Assembly (NCBI RefSeq): GCF_018128545.1 | Contig: NZ_JAGSND010000003.1 | Location: forward strand, 124,001-188,000 | Reading direction: 5' to 3' | DNA: 64,000 bases | Origin: Sinanaerobacter chloroacetimidivorans | GTDB lineage: Bacteria; Bacillota; Clostridia; Peptostreptococcales; Anaerovoracaceae | Part shown: piece after piece, positions 36,993 through 45,686 of the stretch | Layout of the letters: every line of letters begins with the position of its first letter | Position numbering within the stretch: the first letter of the stretch is position 1 | Notes under the pieces: generated by a model | Databases searched by the model: none | Told to the model about the DNA's origin: nothing | What the model saw: the letters and a program-made list of their open reading frames with translations, nothing else | Made by a program: the position numbers and the translations under genes

Positions 36993-38747
36993 TTAGTTTT
37001 TAGAAGATAACTCGTTAAAATTATACTTCATTCCTCTTGAATGATAATGGGTATGCAGCAGCTCATGAGATTTGTGACCCAGAGGTTCTCCTAAATAATC
37101 CTCATATAATTTCAGAACATCAGGATTTTTATGAGATTTTCTCAGCGGAAGATCCTGATCTATCTTATAGATGGATTCTATTCTCTTGGCTTTTACATCC
37201 AATGTGGATTTAATCGGCTGGCCGCCGCCGCCGATACAGCCTCCCGGACATGCCATGACTTCAATAAAGGTATAAGGGGATTCTCCCTTTTCAATCTGCT
37301 TCAGAAGTACTTTCGCATTGCCGAGGCCATGGGCAACCGCAATCTTCAAATCCAGGCCGTTAATATGTACTGTGCTTTCCTTGATTCCTTCAAGGCCGCG
37401 AACATCGGTAAAGTTCAAAGACGGAAGCCCCTTGCCGGTTAGAATTTCATAAGCGGTACGAAGAGCAGCTTCCATAACACCGCCGGTGGCACCAAATATT
37501 GCGCCGGCACCGGTACCGATGCCAAATGGATTGTCAAACTGATCTTCCTCCAGACCGGCGAATTCAATACCCGCTGACTGAATCATCCGGGCGAGTTCTC
37601 TTGTGGTTAGAACAGCGTCCACTTCCTGAACACCGTTTGTTACCATTTCAGGGCGCTGAGCCTCAAACTTTTTCGCCGTACATGGCATAATGGATACGGT
37701 ATAGATATTCTTCGGATCGATTCCCATCATTTCCGCATAGTAGGATTTGGAAAGGGCTCCAAACATCTGCTGCGGAGATTTGCAGGAGGAAAGATGATCC
37801 AGAAGATGATCATAACGGCCTTCTATAAAATTGATCCAGCCTGGCGAGCAGGAAGTAATCATAGGAAGCGTACCACCCTCAGTGATTCTCTTGATTAATT
37901 CAGTCCCCTCTTCCATAATGGTTAAGTCTGCCGTAAAATTGGTATCAAAAATTTTATCAAAACCCAATCTTCTCAAAGCAGCTACCATTTTACCGGTAAC
38001 GATGGTTCCTTTTGGAAGATCAAAAGCATCACCCAGAGCTACCCTTACTGCAGGAGCAACCTGTACGATGACATGCTTGCTTGGGTCATAAATGGCATCC
38101 CAGATCTTCGCCGTATCATCCTTTTCAACGATGGCTCCAACGGGACAGACTGCCGCACATTGTCCGCAGAATACACAGAAGGTTTCTTCCAGCGGCATTT
38201 CATAAGCAGGCGTGATATTGTAGTGAACCGACCGATGGGAATGGGTCAGTACATGAACTTCCTGGCCTTTCTGGCAGGCTTCTACACAACGGTTGCATTT
38301 TACACATTTTGCAGAATCTCTGACAAGAGAAGGATTGGTATTATCAAGAGGAAGCGCATCTACGTTTTCCTCCAAGTTTGTTTTGGAAATATTGAAACGC
38401 TGGCAGAGAGCTTGCAGCTCACAGTTTCCGTTTCTTAAACATTTCAGGCAGTTTTGGTCATGATTGGCTAAAATCAATTCCAAGACTCCCTTTTGCATAT
38501 CCCTTACTTTTTTTGTATTTGTCTGTACATCCATTCCTTCGAAAACAAAGGAGGAGCAGGCAGGGGTAAGCTTCTTGCTCCCTGAAACCTCCACTACGCA
38601 GAGTCTGCAGTTTGCTTTGATGGCCTGATCAGGATGATAGCAGAGATGGGGGATGTTGATGTTTACTTTTTTTGCTGCTTCCAGAATGGTGGTACCTTCT
38701 GGAACAATCAAATCAATATTATCTATTTTTATCTTAACATTTTTCAT
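36993..38747 (-). CDS. hydA: [FeFe] hydrogenase catalytic subunit (HydA)
   Basis: 584 residues; TGGAGG before ATG 38747, overlapping hydB by 14 bp. [2Fe-2S] cysteines C36, C47, C50, C64; His-Cys3 cluster H96, C100, C103, C109; two [4Fe-4S] motifs at C148-C158 and C191-C201. H-cluster ligands C300 (TSCSPGW), C356 (MPCTAKKFE), C500 and C504 (MACPGGCIGGGGQP). Residue 301 is Ser where monomeric hydrogenases such as CpI have the proton-relay Cys. With the NuoF- and NuoE-like partners it forms an NAD-linked trimeric hydrogenase, cytoplasmic, producing or consuming H2. The C-terminal ~60 residues form the small-subunit-like region. Confidence 0.96.
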   Translation of the reverse strand: MKNVKIKIDNIDLIVPEGTTILEAAKKVNINIPHLCYHPDQAIKANCRLCVVEVSGSKKLTPACSSFVFEGMDVQTNTKKVRDMQKGVLELILANHDQNCLKCLRNGNCELQALCQRFNISKTNLEENVDALPLDNTNPSLVRDSAKCVKCNRCVEACQKGQEVHVLTHSHRSVHYNITPAYEMPLEETFCVFCGQCAAVCPVGAIVEKDDTAKIWDAIYDPSKHVIVQVAPAVRVALGDAFDLPKGTIVTGKMVAALRRLGFDKIFDTNFTADLTIMEEGTELIKRITEGGTLPMITSCSPGWINFIEGRYDHLLDHLSSCKSPQQMFGALSKSYYAEMMGIDPKNIYTVSIMPCTAKKFEAQRPEMVTNGVQEVDAVLTTRELARMIQSAGIEFAGLEEDQFDNPFGIGTGAGAIFGATGGVMEAALRTAYEILTGKGLPSLNFTDVRGLEGIKESTVHINGLDLKIAVAHGLGNAKVLLKQIEKGESPYTFIEVMACPGGCIGGGGQPIKSTLDVKAKRIESIYKIDQDLPLRKSHKNPDVLKLYEDYLGEPLGHKSHELLHTHYHSRGMKYNFNELSSKN

Positions 38748-39999
38748 TTGCAGCCACCTCCATTAATCCAAATTCCTCAGGGAAATACTTAATCGCAGAA
38801 AGTAAAGCACTTTGCGCAGTTTCTCCTAAACCACAAAAAGCACAATTACTCATGATGTTTGCAAAACGTTCTGCAGTGTGAAGGTCATCCGGTTTCGGAC
38901 ATCCTTTTACAAAACGGTCCATAATTTTTGCGATCTGCCTGTTTCCCTCACGACATGGAGTACATTTACCGCAGCTTTCGTGAATGAAAAAGTCCTGTAT
39001 GGATTTTAGAAAATCGATAACTCTGGTGCGATCATCCACAACAAGAATTCCGCCGGAACCTACAACAAGGCCTACTTTTGCCAGGTCGTCGTAGGTAAAA
39101 GGGGTATCAATAATGGAAGCGGGACCGATTTTGCCGGAAGCACCGCCAAGCTGGAATAATTTCAGCTCGTGGTCATCGGAAATTCCGCCGCCGATATCGT
39201 AAATGATTTCCCTCAATGTAATGCCAAAGGGGATTTCATATGCTCCGGGCTTTTTCACATTGCCCGCGAGACTGATGATCTTTGTACCAGGAGAGCTTGG
39301 AGTGCCATAACGCATATAATCTTCTACTCCGTGTTGAATAAAAGCGGCTGCGATGGCCAAGGTTTCTACGTTGTTTACCAGTGTTGGAAGCTGAAATAGT
39401 CCACACTCTTTGATAAAAGGCGGTTTGATTCTCGGTCTGCCGCTTTTGCCTTCGATGGATTCGATCAAAGTGGAGCCTTCTCCGCAAACGTAGGCACCAG
39501 CCCCGGAATAAAGGTGAATATGGAAGCTGAACCCGGTTCCCAGTATGTTATCCCCAAGATAACCTCTTTCCATGCTTTCCGTGATTGCATTTTTGATAAG
39601 CGGCCTTAAATGACGATACTCTTCTCTGAGATAGATGTATCCGTTTTGAGCCCCTACCGTATAACCAGCTATGATCATACCCTCAATCAGACGGAAAGGA
39701 TCCTTTGACAGGATGCTTCTGTCTTTGAAAGTGCATGGCTCGCCTTCATCGGCATTACAGATGACGACTTTCTGGTCACCTGGAACCGAAGCTGCCTGAG
39801 CCCACTTTCTTCCCATATCGTATGCTGCTCCTCCTCTGCCTCTTACGGATGCAGTTTTGGCTAAATCAATGATTTCACTGGAGGACATTGCCAGTGCCTT
39901 TTTTACTGCGGAAAAGCCGTCGATGGAGAGATAAGAGTCGATAGAATTCGGATCATATTTTCCAAAATTCTCTGTAATAAAACGAACTGTTTTTGTCAT
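38734..39999 (-). CDS. hydB: NuoF-like NADH/FMN subunit of trimeric hydrogenase (HydB), short form
   Basis: 421 residues; AGGAGG before ATG 39999. FMN/NADH site: RGRGGAAYDMGRKW and NADEGEPCTFKDR. A [4Fe-4S] cluster site lies near the C-terminus: ESCGKCTPCREGN plus NCAFCGLG. The usual ~600-residue HydB of electron-bifurcating enzymes also has an N-terminal [2Fe-2S] thioredoxin-like domain and a C-terminal two-cluster ferredoxin domain. Both are absent here. The protein therefore equals the bare NuoF core, which bears on whether the enzyme can bifurcate. Sits between hydC and hydA. Confidence 0.94.
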   Translation of the reverse strand: MTKTVRFITENFGKYDPNSIDSYLSIDGFSAVKKALAMSSSEIIDLAKTASVRGRGGAAYDMGRKWAQAASVPGDQKVVICNADEGEPCTFKDRSILSKDPFRLIEGMIIAGYTVGAQNGYIYLREEYRHLRPLIKNAITESMERGYLGDNILGTGFSFHIHLYSGAGAYVCGEGSTLIESIEGKSGRPRIKPPFIKECGLFQLPTLVNNVETLAIAAAFIQHGVEDYMRYGTPSSPGTKIISLAGNVKKPGAYEIPFGITLREIIYDIGGGISDDHELKLFQLGGASGKIGPASIIDTPFTYDDLAKVGLVVGSGGILVVDDRTRVIDFLKSIQDFFIHESCGKCTPCREGNRQIAKIMDRFVKGCPKPDDLHTAERFANIMSNCAFCGLGETAQSALLSAIKYFPEEFGLMEVAANEKC

Positions 40000-40013
40000 C
40001 GTAAATCATCCTC

Positions 40014-40517
40014 CTATTGAAACTGGTCAAGAACAGTCTTGACACTCTCTTGCGTGGTGAGATGACCAAATACTTTTCCGTTGATTCTCATGGCAGGAGA
40101 AATATCGCATGCACCGAAGCATGGTGTATATTCCAGCCAATATTTGCCATCAGCAGTAGCTTCCAGCTCGTTGATTCCCAACAGGTCTTTAATGGTATCT
40201 CGGAGAATGGTGTTTCCGGTGACTTTGCAGACCACGCTGTCACATAATTGAATGACATAGTCTGCTCTTGGAACATCAGATAGGGCGGCATAGAAAGAAA
40301 TGACATCGTAGATCTTACTCAGCGGCATATTCATCTTTTCACTGACATAAGAGGCTACTTCTCTTGGTATGTACTGCTTTGGTACAATGTCCTGGATATC
40401 CAGGAGGATACCAACCAGTTTCGTTGAGTTGCTTTGGTAATTTGTAATGATAGTGTCAATCTTCAAAGCTAAATCTTCTGTCAGGACGCCAAAGCTTTTG
40501 GTGTTTTTACTATTCAT
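40014..40517 (-). CDS. hydC: NuoE-like [2Fe-2S] subunit of trimeric hydrogenase (HydC)
   Basis: 167 residues; AAAGGAG before ATG 40517. Four-cysteine thioredoxin-fold [2Fe-2S] site: CDSVVC and PCFGAC, as in NuoE. First gene of hydCBA; it passes electrons between the flavin subunit and HydA. Helical N-terminal part and length are normal for the family. Confidence 0.94.
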   Translation of the reverse strand: MNSKNTKSFGVLTEDLALKIDTIITNYQSNSTKLVGILLDIQDIVPKQYIPREVASYVSEKMNMPLSKIYDVISFYAALSDVPRADYVIQLCDSVVCKVTGNTILRDTIKDLLGINELEATADGKYWLEYTPCFGACDISPAMRINGKVFGHLTTQESVKTVLDQFQ

Positions 40518-40586
40518 TATAAGTTACTCCTTTCAGTCCTTGCATTTCTACTTTAATGCAAACTAAGACTTCATTCACACCTTCAT

Positions 40587-40613
40587 ATTATACTAAGCGC
40601 CCTATTTTGTCTA
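40587..40613 (-). promoter_or_regulatory. Possible hydCBA promoter
   Basis: On the minus strand TATAAT (40592-40587) is preceded by TAGACA at a 15-bp or AATAGA at a 17-bp spacing. Upstream is very AT-rich sequence with a 21-bp near-perfect palindrome (40670-40690, arms CTAAATATT) that could bind a regulator. Confidence 0.4.
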
Positions 40614-40696
40614 TTAAATTGTCTCTAAATTAACAAAAAATTGCTATTAATTTAACGTTAATTTTTTAACTAAATATTCGAAATATTTAGAATATT

Positions 40697-41438
40697 TTAA
40701 GTAATCCCATTCCGGTAAGTTTCCAATATCGAGTCGGCAAAATCAAAGTCAAAAGTTTGATTTTGTATCCTGGATTTTTCGCAGTATTGGAAAGAAAACT
40801 GCCTGCGATAATCCGAAGGGGGGCTTTGGAACCATCGCTTGAATTGTGTGCAGAAGTGTTTGCAATTTGCGAATCTTTTTATCTGATTTCCTGCCGGTGG
40901 AAGATATCATAGCTGTCCGTTTTATTTCTACTGTAGGTATAATATTGAAACTGGTCTGTTAAAAAAGACAGCAAACTTTTTACCAACTCCTCGATAGACA
41001 CCTCATTCGTATTTTTTTCGTTATGCAGATCATAAATTCTTGTCATTAAAAATCTCAAATATCGCAATTCCTCAGTAAGGCGGTCCCGGTTGATAAAGGA
41101 GTCGCAAATAAAATAAGTCACATCCAATTTTCTGAAAAACTTCTTGTAATAATCCAGATCAATTTGAATGGTAAGTATTATGTTTTTTTCGCTGATAGCG
41201 GATATTTTATGGGGATCCTTTGCATTGAAAATATAAACGTCACCAAAGGAGAGTTTATGACTCATGCCGAATCGGAAATACTGATCGAACCGTCAACAAC
41301 ACAAATGATTTCAATGACGTTGGTATGCATATGAAAGGGGTATTGAACGATGCTTTCCAGACTTACCCTGACCCTGGACTGCAATTTATAACCTACAGCT
41401 TCCTGAAACAAAATATCACCTCCCAGTCTTCGGCCCAT
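40697..41438 (-). pseudogene. AraC-family regulator remnant (frameshift plus internal deletion)
   Basis: From ATG 41438 the frame MGRRLGGDILFQEAVGYKL...HMHTNVIEIICVVDG reads as an AraC cupin sensor domain, then stops at 41262. One base out of frame it resumes as MSHKLSFGDVYIFNAKDPHKI...IDLDYYKKFF and ends at 40879. In another frame 40697-40877 encodes FANCKHFCTQFKRWF followed by SPPSDYRRQF, unmistakably the second helix-turn-helix of an AraC protein. So the gene has a one-base shift near 41265 and has lost about 75 codons including the first HTH. It cannot make a working DNA-binding protein. It lies head to head with the damaged oxidase gene. Confidence 0.85.
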
Positions 41439-41458
41439 TATGGTCCCTACGACCATTG

Positions 41459-42755
41459 AACTCCCTGTCCCCAGGCGGTGATTCTGCCCGGAAGCACAGA
41501 GGAGGTACAGCAGATTATTCGGATCTGCAACAAATATGATATTCACTTCAAGGCGGCATCAACCTTCTGGGCCGCAATGGGCTTTATCAGCTCCGACTAT
41601 TCGATTCAGATGGACATGAAGCGGATGGCAAAGATTGAAATCGACCCAAAGAATATGATCGCTGTGGTGGAGCCCTATGCCATCGGTGCCGTCGTACAGG
41701 CGGAGGCGATGAAGTATGGGTTAAATTGCAATATGGCCGGCGTAGGCTGCAGCAGCTCGACTCTGGCCGGAACGGCCGGATGGGTCGGCTTCGGCCCCGG
41801 CTGTCTTCCCACGAGAGGGGACGCTCCGGCATATAAAATTGACGGGCTGGACAATGTAAAATGCTATACTCTCTGTTTCCCGGACTGGGACGCATATGCC
41901 AAGAGCTTCCAACTGTTTCACGAGACCGATGTAATCTATCTGGGGCACAGGCAGTTCAATATGTTCGGCCGGGATATCAAGACGGCCATGATCAAGATTC
42001 TCACTGACCCGGAAAAACAGTTCTGTGACATACCGTCGCTTATGGCGGATCTCTATCTGAAAGAGCAGAACGATAAGATGCGCATCGACTATCAGATCAT
42101 TCTTGACGGGTTCACACCGGGGGATCTTGAATACAAGGAAGCGGTGGTGGATGAGGTCCTCAGAATCACCGGCGGCTGGAAATCAGAATTGATGAACGAA
42201 CCTGACATCAATGACTGGGTGAAGCTGTATCTGTTGCGTCTCGGCCACAAGAATCTGAACTACACCCTTTGTGTTTCCTACGAAGGTAACTTCGGGATGT
42301 CTTCCAACGTGTTTGTAACAACCAAATTGATGGAAGAAGCTGCGGCGCTAAAAGACAAGCTGACGAAAGCCGGCACAGGCGTTGCCGACACTGGTGGCGA
42401 TTCGAATATGGGAAGCATGTCTATCCTCGGCGGCGGAGGCATGACCGGATGGGAGTTCTTTGTCTTCTTTGATAACCATGAAAGAGATACCATCAGGCAG
42501 GCCAGAGAGCTCATCGACGAAACCCAGAAATGGATGTTTGAAAAAGGGCTTGGAGTGGATATGGGACGTTGGAATGCTGACGCCAGGAGACCGGATGCTT
42601 ATGACTACACCCAGGAAGAGCACGACGCCATGTATCAGAACCTTCCTCAGCCATTGGTTCCCGAATACCAGTGGAAGGTGAGAGAAGCCTTTAATCCGAA
42701 GCATCTCACCGGAATCTATTACCGGACAAAAACACCGTACATAAACAGGGCTTGA
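41459..42755 (+). pseudogene. FAD-linked oxidase (vanillyl-alcohol-oxidase/PCMH type), N-terminally and internally deleted
   Basis: Open frame from a stop at 41456-41458; a GTG at 41478 is the first possible start. CPQAVILPGSTEEVQQIIRI is the interior of the PP-loop FAD domain, so about 50 N-terminal residues are missing. After AGTAGWVGFGPG the sequence jumps to PTRGDAPAYKIDG, skipping about 70 residues (the FAD-contact glycine-rich segment) found in intact relatives. The remaining C-terminal substrate domain (HRQFNMFGRD...GGGGMTGWEFF) is undamaged. Probably inactive; the in-frame deletion means a shortened product could still be made. Estimates of missing length are from memory of the family. 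Confidence 0.7.
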
Positions 42756-42785
42756 GGGTTGAACACACCTGAAGGCTGGACGGGC

Positions 42786-42813
42786 TTGACAACAGTACGG
42801 AAAGCGGTATAAT
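42786..42813 (+). promoter_or_regulatory. Near-consensus promoter placing transcription start at the LuxR ATG
   Basis: TTGACA (42786-42791), 16-bp spacer, TATAAT (42808-42813). The ATG of the LuxR gene begins 7 bp after the -10, exactly where transcription should start, and no ribosome binding site exists. A leaderless mRNA is predicted. Confidence 0.75.
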
Positions 42814-42819
42814 TCAGAT

Positions 42820-43575
42820 ATGGAAATAAAAGCAAGAGAAGCTGTGCTGATCAGCAGAATATTGTATAATGTTTACAGCATTGACGATCATCGAGAAATG
42901 CGAAAGACATTCCTCGATTTGATTCCCAATCTCGTACAATGCAGTAAAGCCTCGTTCTATCTTGGAGCCGCTGATGACGATCATTTTATGGATCGGCCCG
43001 TTGGGTATTGCATGAGCGATGAGCTCCTTGATAGTTACCTTGCTTATGATAAATATGATTATATGAATACCGTGTTTCTGAATTCCGTAACGGAGGTATA
43101 CAGAGAGAGTGACTATTTTGTCGACGAGGTGAGAAATCAAAGCCCCTATTTCAAGGATTTGATTGAACCAAACGATATGTATTATTCCGTGCAGATGACT
43201 CTCTATGCCTCGAAAATTCTGCTAGGTGTTGTCACCTTGTTTAGAGGAAAGAATGATCCTGATTTTAGCGATCATGATCTCTTTTTGTTAAGGCTCATGA
43301 AAGATCATCTGGCCCTGCGGCTTTCCCGAAATGAAAACGCAAGCAACCAAACAACGCAAGGCCCTGATCAGAGGCTTCTCCGGCTCTATGAGTCATACAA
43401 CCTGACTGCGAGGGAGATAGAAGTCCTGCAGCTCATGCTGGAACGCTATTCAAATGATGAAATGGCCGACCATTTACACGTCAGCCATTTCACCATTCAA
43501 AAACATGTGTCCAACATTTATAAAAAGCTGAATATAAACTGTAAAAGTCAGCTTTTTAAACTATGTTCCGACTAG
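42820..43575 (+). CDS. LuxR-type transcriptional regulator
   Basis: 251 residues from ATG 42820. The C-terminal LuxR helix-turn-helix (about 192-248) has the typical LTAREIEVLQLMLERYSNDEMADHLHVSHFTIQKHVSNIYKKL. The N-terminal ~170 residues form a GAF-like or autoinducer-binding-like sensor I cannot classify further. No receiver domain, so not a classical response regulator. It lies between a decayed oxidase and the amidohydrolase/symporter pair and may control the latter. Apparent leaderless start. Confidence 0.85.
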   Translation: MEIKAREAVLISRILYNVYSIDDHREMRKTFLDLIPNLVQCSKASFYLGAADDDHFMDRPVGYCMSDELLDSYLAYDKYDYMNTVFLNSVTEVYRESDYFVDEVRNQSPYFKDLIEPNDMYYSVQMTLYASKILLGVVTLFRGKNDPDFSDHDLFLLRLMKDHLALRLSRNENASNQTTQGPDQRLLRLYESYNLTAREIEVLQLMLERYSNDEMADHLHVSHFTIQKHVSNIYKKLNINCKSQLFKLCSD

Positions 43576-43578
43576 TAA

Positions 43579-43613
43579 AATGACGGCGTCAGTCCTTGGT
43601 TGACGCCGTCATT
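43579..43613. terminator. Hairpin between LuxR gene and convergent amidohydrolase
   Basis: Perfect 13-bp stem AATGACGGCGTCA / TGACGCCGTCATT with a 9-nt loop starting 3 bp after the stop. It is GC-rich and lacks a long T run; bidirectional use is likely. Confidence 0.75.
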
Positions 43614-43629
43614 CAATTTCATTTGTCGA

Positions 43630-45264
43630 TTAAAGATCGGAATATACGACCTTTCCGTTTACAATTGTGAGGCTCGCCTTACAATCCTTGATCTCCTCTT
43701 CAGGGATGTCAAACAAGTTTCTGTCGATCACCGTCACGTCTGCAAGCTTACCTACCTCAAGGGTCCCCAGCTCATCCTCCCTGTTATGGGAATAGGCGCT
43801 TCCGTAGGTATATGCCCTCAGGGCTTCGGCTACCGTTATTTTTTCCTGAGGATTGACTCCGGTGTCTGCTCCATCTAAGTCCTTTCGCGTGACTGCGGTA
43901 TAGATATTCTCGTAAGGATTCAATCCGCTTACGGGAGAATCTGAACCAAAGGCAAGATTTAACCCCATGTCGATCATAGAGCGGAAGGGCCATTCATATT
44001 CGCACCGTTCCATGCCGATCCGGTCAATTTTCTCATTGGCATCCAAAGGCAGGTGGACCGGCTGAACGGAAGCAGTGACGTTCAGCTGACGGAATCTCGG
44101 AATATCGTTGTAATGGATGCTTTCAATATGCTCTATGGAATTTCGGCACTGCATATAATTCGGATTTACGTTTTTGGAATGTTCAAAGATATCCAATCCT
44201 TTTCTAACTGCATAATCCCCGATGCAATGAATTTTAATCCCGAAGCCTGCCTGGTTTGCTTCCACAATGCAGTGATCGAAGATTGTCTCGTCATAGTTCA
44301 TGCGTCCTTCCGTCTCAGGCTTATCACGATAAGGCTCGATGAGACATGCAGAGTATGTAGAGGTAACTCCATCAAAGAACTGTTTCAATCCCGGGATTTT
44401 TACCATATCACTGCTGTAGTTTCTGCGCATGGCCTTCTGGAGAGACAGATCGCCGGTGATGCCCAGGCTTGGATAGACATTGGCTCGAATTGTCAGTTTG
44501 CCCTTTCTTTCCATCAATTTGATTTTCTTCAGATCCTGAGAATCCCCACTAAGGACGGTGCATTCTGCCACGTCCGTAAAGGAAGTCAGTCCCTGCTTCG
44601 CAAGCTCGTTTAGGAGATTCATCTGCATGTCTTCAGAAATATCATCGGGGAAATCGTAAAACTGGTTAAAACAAGGGGCCATGAGCTCCAGCTCGGAAAG
44701 AATACCGTTTGGCTCTTCATCCTCTCCCAGCCCCAGATATCCAAAGGAATACTCCATATCCTTGGTAATATTACAAATCTTCAGAGCCTTCGTATTGCAC
44801 CAGAATGTGTGGCAATCTGCCATCAGGAGATATACGGAAATGTCCGGAAACACAGCATCAAGACTTTCCTTGGAGGGCAGGGCATGAGGAACCTTGCTTT
44901 CTGTCCAGTTGATAGGGAACCACCCAAAACCGATGAGCTTATCAAGGTTTGGATTTTTCTCCCGGAAGTCCTTCATCAGCTCCACGCATTCTTCTTCCGA
45001 CTTGGTATCTACCAGGTTGCAGCAGTATTTGCTCAATATGGTTGCGGAAAGAAGGTAATGCATATGGGTTTCGGAAAGACCCGGAACGATGAGCCTGCTT
45101 CCAAGCTCAAAGACTTTTGTTTCATCCTGAATCCAGCTGGCAGGGACCTCCTCCCTACCGACGTAAACGATGTTTTTGCCGGCAATGGCCATGGAGCCTT
45201 TGAACGGCTGCCCTTCAAGGCCGGTAAAGATCGCGTCGCTCTTTAAGATGATATCTGCTTTCAT
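43630..45264 (-). CDS. YtcJ-type amidohydrolase
   Basis: 544 residues; AAAGGGAG before ATG 45264. Amidohydrolase_3 (YtcJ-like) features: LIVPGLSETHMHY with the first His pair of the metal site, IGDYAVRKGLD, RNSIEHIE, FGSDSPVSGLNPYENIYTAVTR with the metal Asp, and a C-terminal beta domain LADVTVIDRNLFDIP. Hydrolyses an amide or similar bond of unknown substrate, cytoplasmic. Transcribed divergently from a GPH-type symporter across a spacer with palindromic operators, so the two probably import and cleave the same compound. Confidence 0.88.
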   Translation of the reverse strand: MKADIILKSDAIFTGLEGQPFKGSMAIAGKNIVYVGREEVPASWIQDETKVFELGSRLIVPGLSETHMHYLLSATILSKYCCNLVDTKSEEECVELMKDFREKNPNLDKLIGFGWFPINWTESKVPHALPSKESLDAVFPDISVYLLMADCHTFWCNTKALKICNITKDMEYSFGYLGLGEDEEPNGILSELELMAPCFNQFYDFPDDISEDMQMNLLNELAKQGLTSFTDVAECTVLSGDSQDLKKIKLMERKGKLTIRANVYPSLGITGDLSLQKAMRRNYSSDMVKIPGLKQFFDGVTSTYSACLIEPYRDKPETEGRMNYDETIFDHCIVEANQAGFGIKIHCIGDYAVRKGLDIFEHSKNVNPNYMQCRNSIEHIESIHYNDIPRFRQLNVTASVQPVHLPLDANEKIDRIGMERCEYEWPFRSMIDMGLNLAFGSDSPVSGLNPYENIYTAVTRKDLDGADTGVNPQEKITVAEALRAYTYGSAYSHNREDELGTLEVGKLADVTVIDRNLFDIPEEEIKDCKASLTIVNGKVVYSDL

Positions 45265-45419
45265 ACTTCATTCTCCCTTTGCTTGATAATTTTCCGGCGT
45301 AAACTACGCTTAGTGGATGTGCAATCCCCGATAGCTAATTCAAATATACAATTCTATTTCCTTCAATTCAATTATTATATTGCGGTTATTTTTAAAGGAA
45401 AACGAAAGCTCCATTACAA

Positions 45420-45453
45420 AAAAACTGTTATGCACTACTCAAAAACTGTTATG
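45420..45453. repeat. Direct repeat AAAAACTGTTATG, 21-bp period
   Basis: Two exact 13-bp copies at 45420-45432 and 45441-45453, two helical turns apart, in the amidohydrolase/symporter spacer. Candidate tandem binding sites. The rest of this 422-bp spacer holds the palindrome below and no gene. Confidence 0.6.
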
Positions 45454-45545
45454 TCATACCTTAAATTTACTCAAATTATTACTTTTTCGAGTAATTTAAA
45501 TATTTTGCCTATTCTGTTATCATAAAAATGTGCAATCCTCATGAC

Positions 45546-45588
45546 GTAAGGAGTACTCCTTATGGGTTATTATGACTCGTAAGGAGTA
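45546..45588. promoter_or_regulatory. Palindromic operator with a third half-site
   Basis: TAAGGAGT-ACTCCTTA (45547-45562) is a perfect 16-bp palindrome. CGTAAGGAGTA recurs at 45578-45588, 32 bp (three turns) from its first copy at 45546. It lies between the divergent amidohydrolase and symporter genes. A related half-site is at 47651. Confidence 0.65.
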
Positions 45589-45686
45589 TAAAAAAGGTCA
45601 GTATAGGGAATTTTTGTAGAAAGAATTTTCAGACAATATGGTAGCAGAGGCAAATTATTTCTAAATGGTTAAAAAGGAGAAAAGAA

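Noticed and set aside
40640-40700. Rex (NADH-sensing) operator before hydCBA
   Set aside because: TTGTTAA-like pieces and TTAACGTTAA exist in this AT-rich stretch, but no full inverted Rex site with proper spacing is present.
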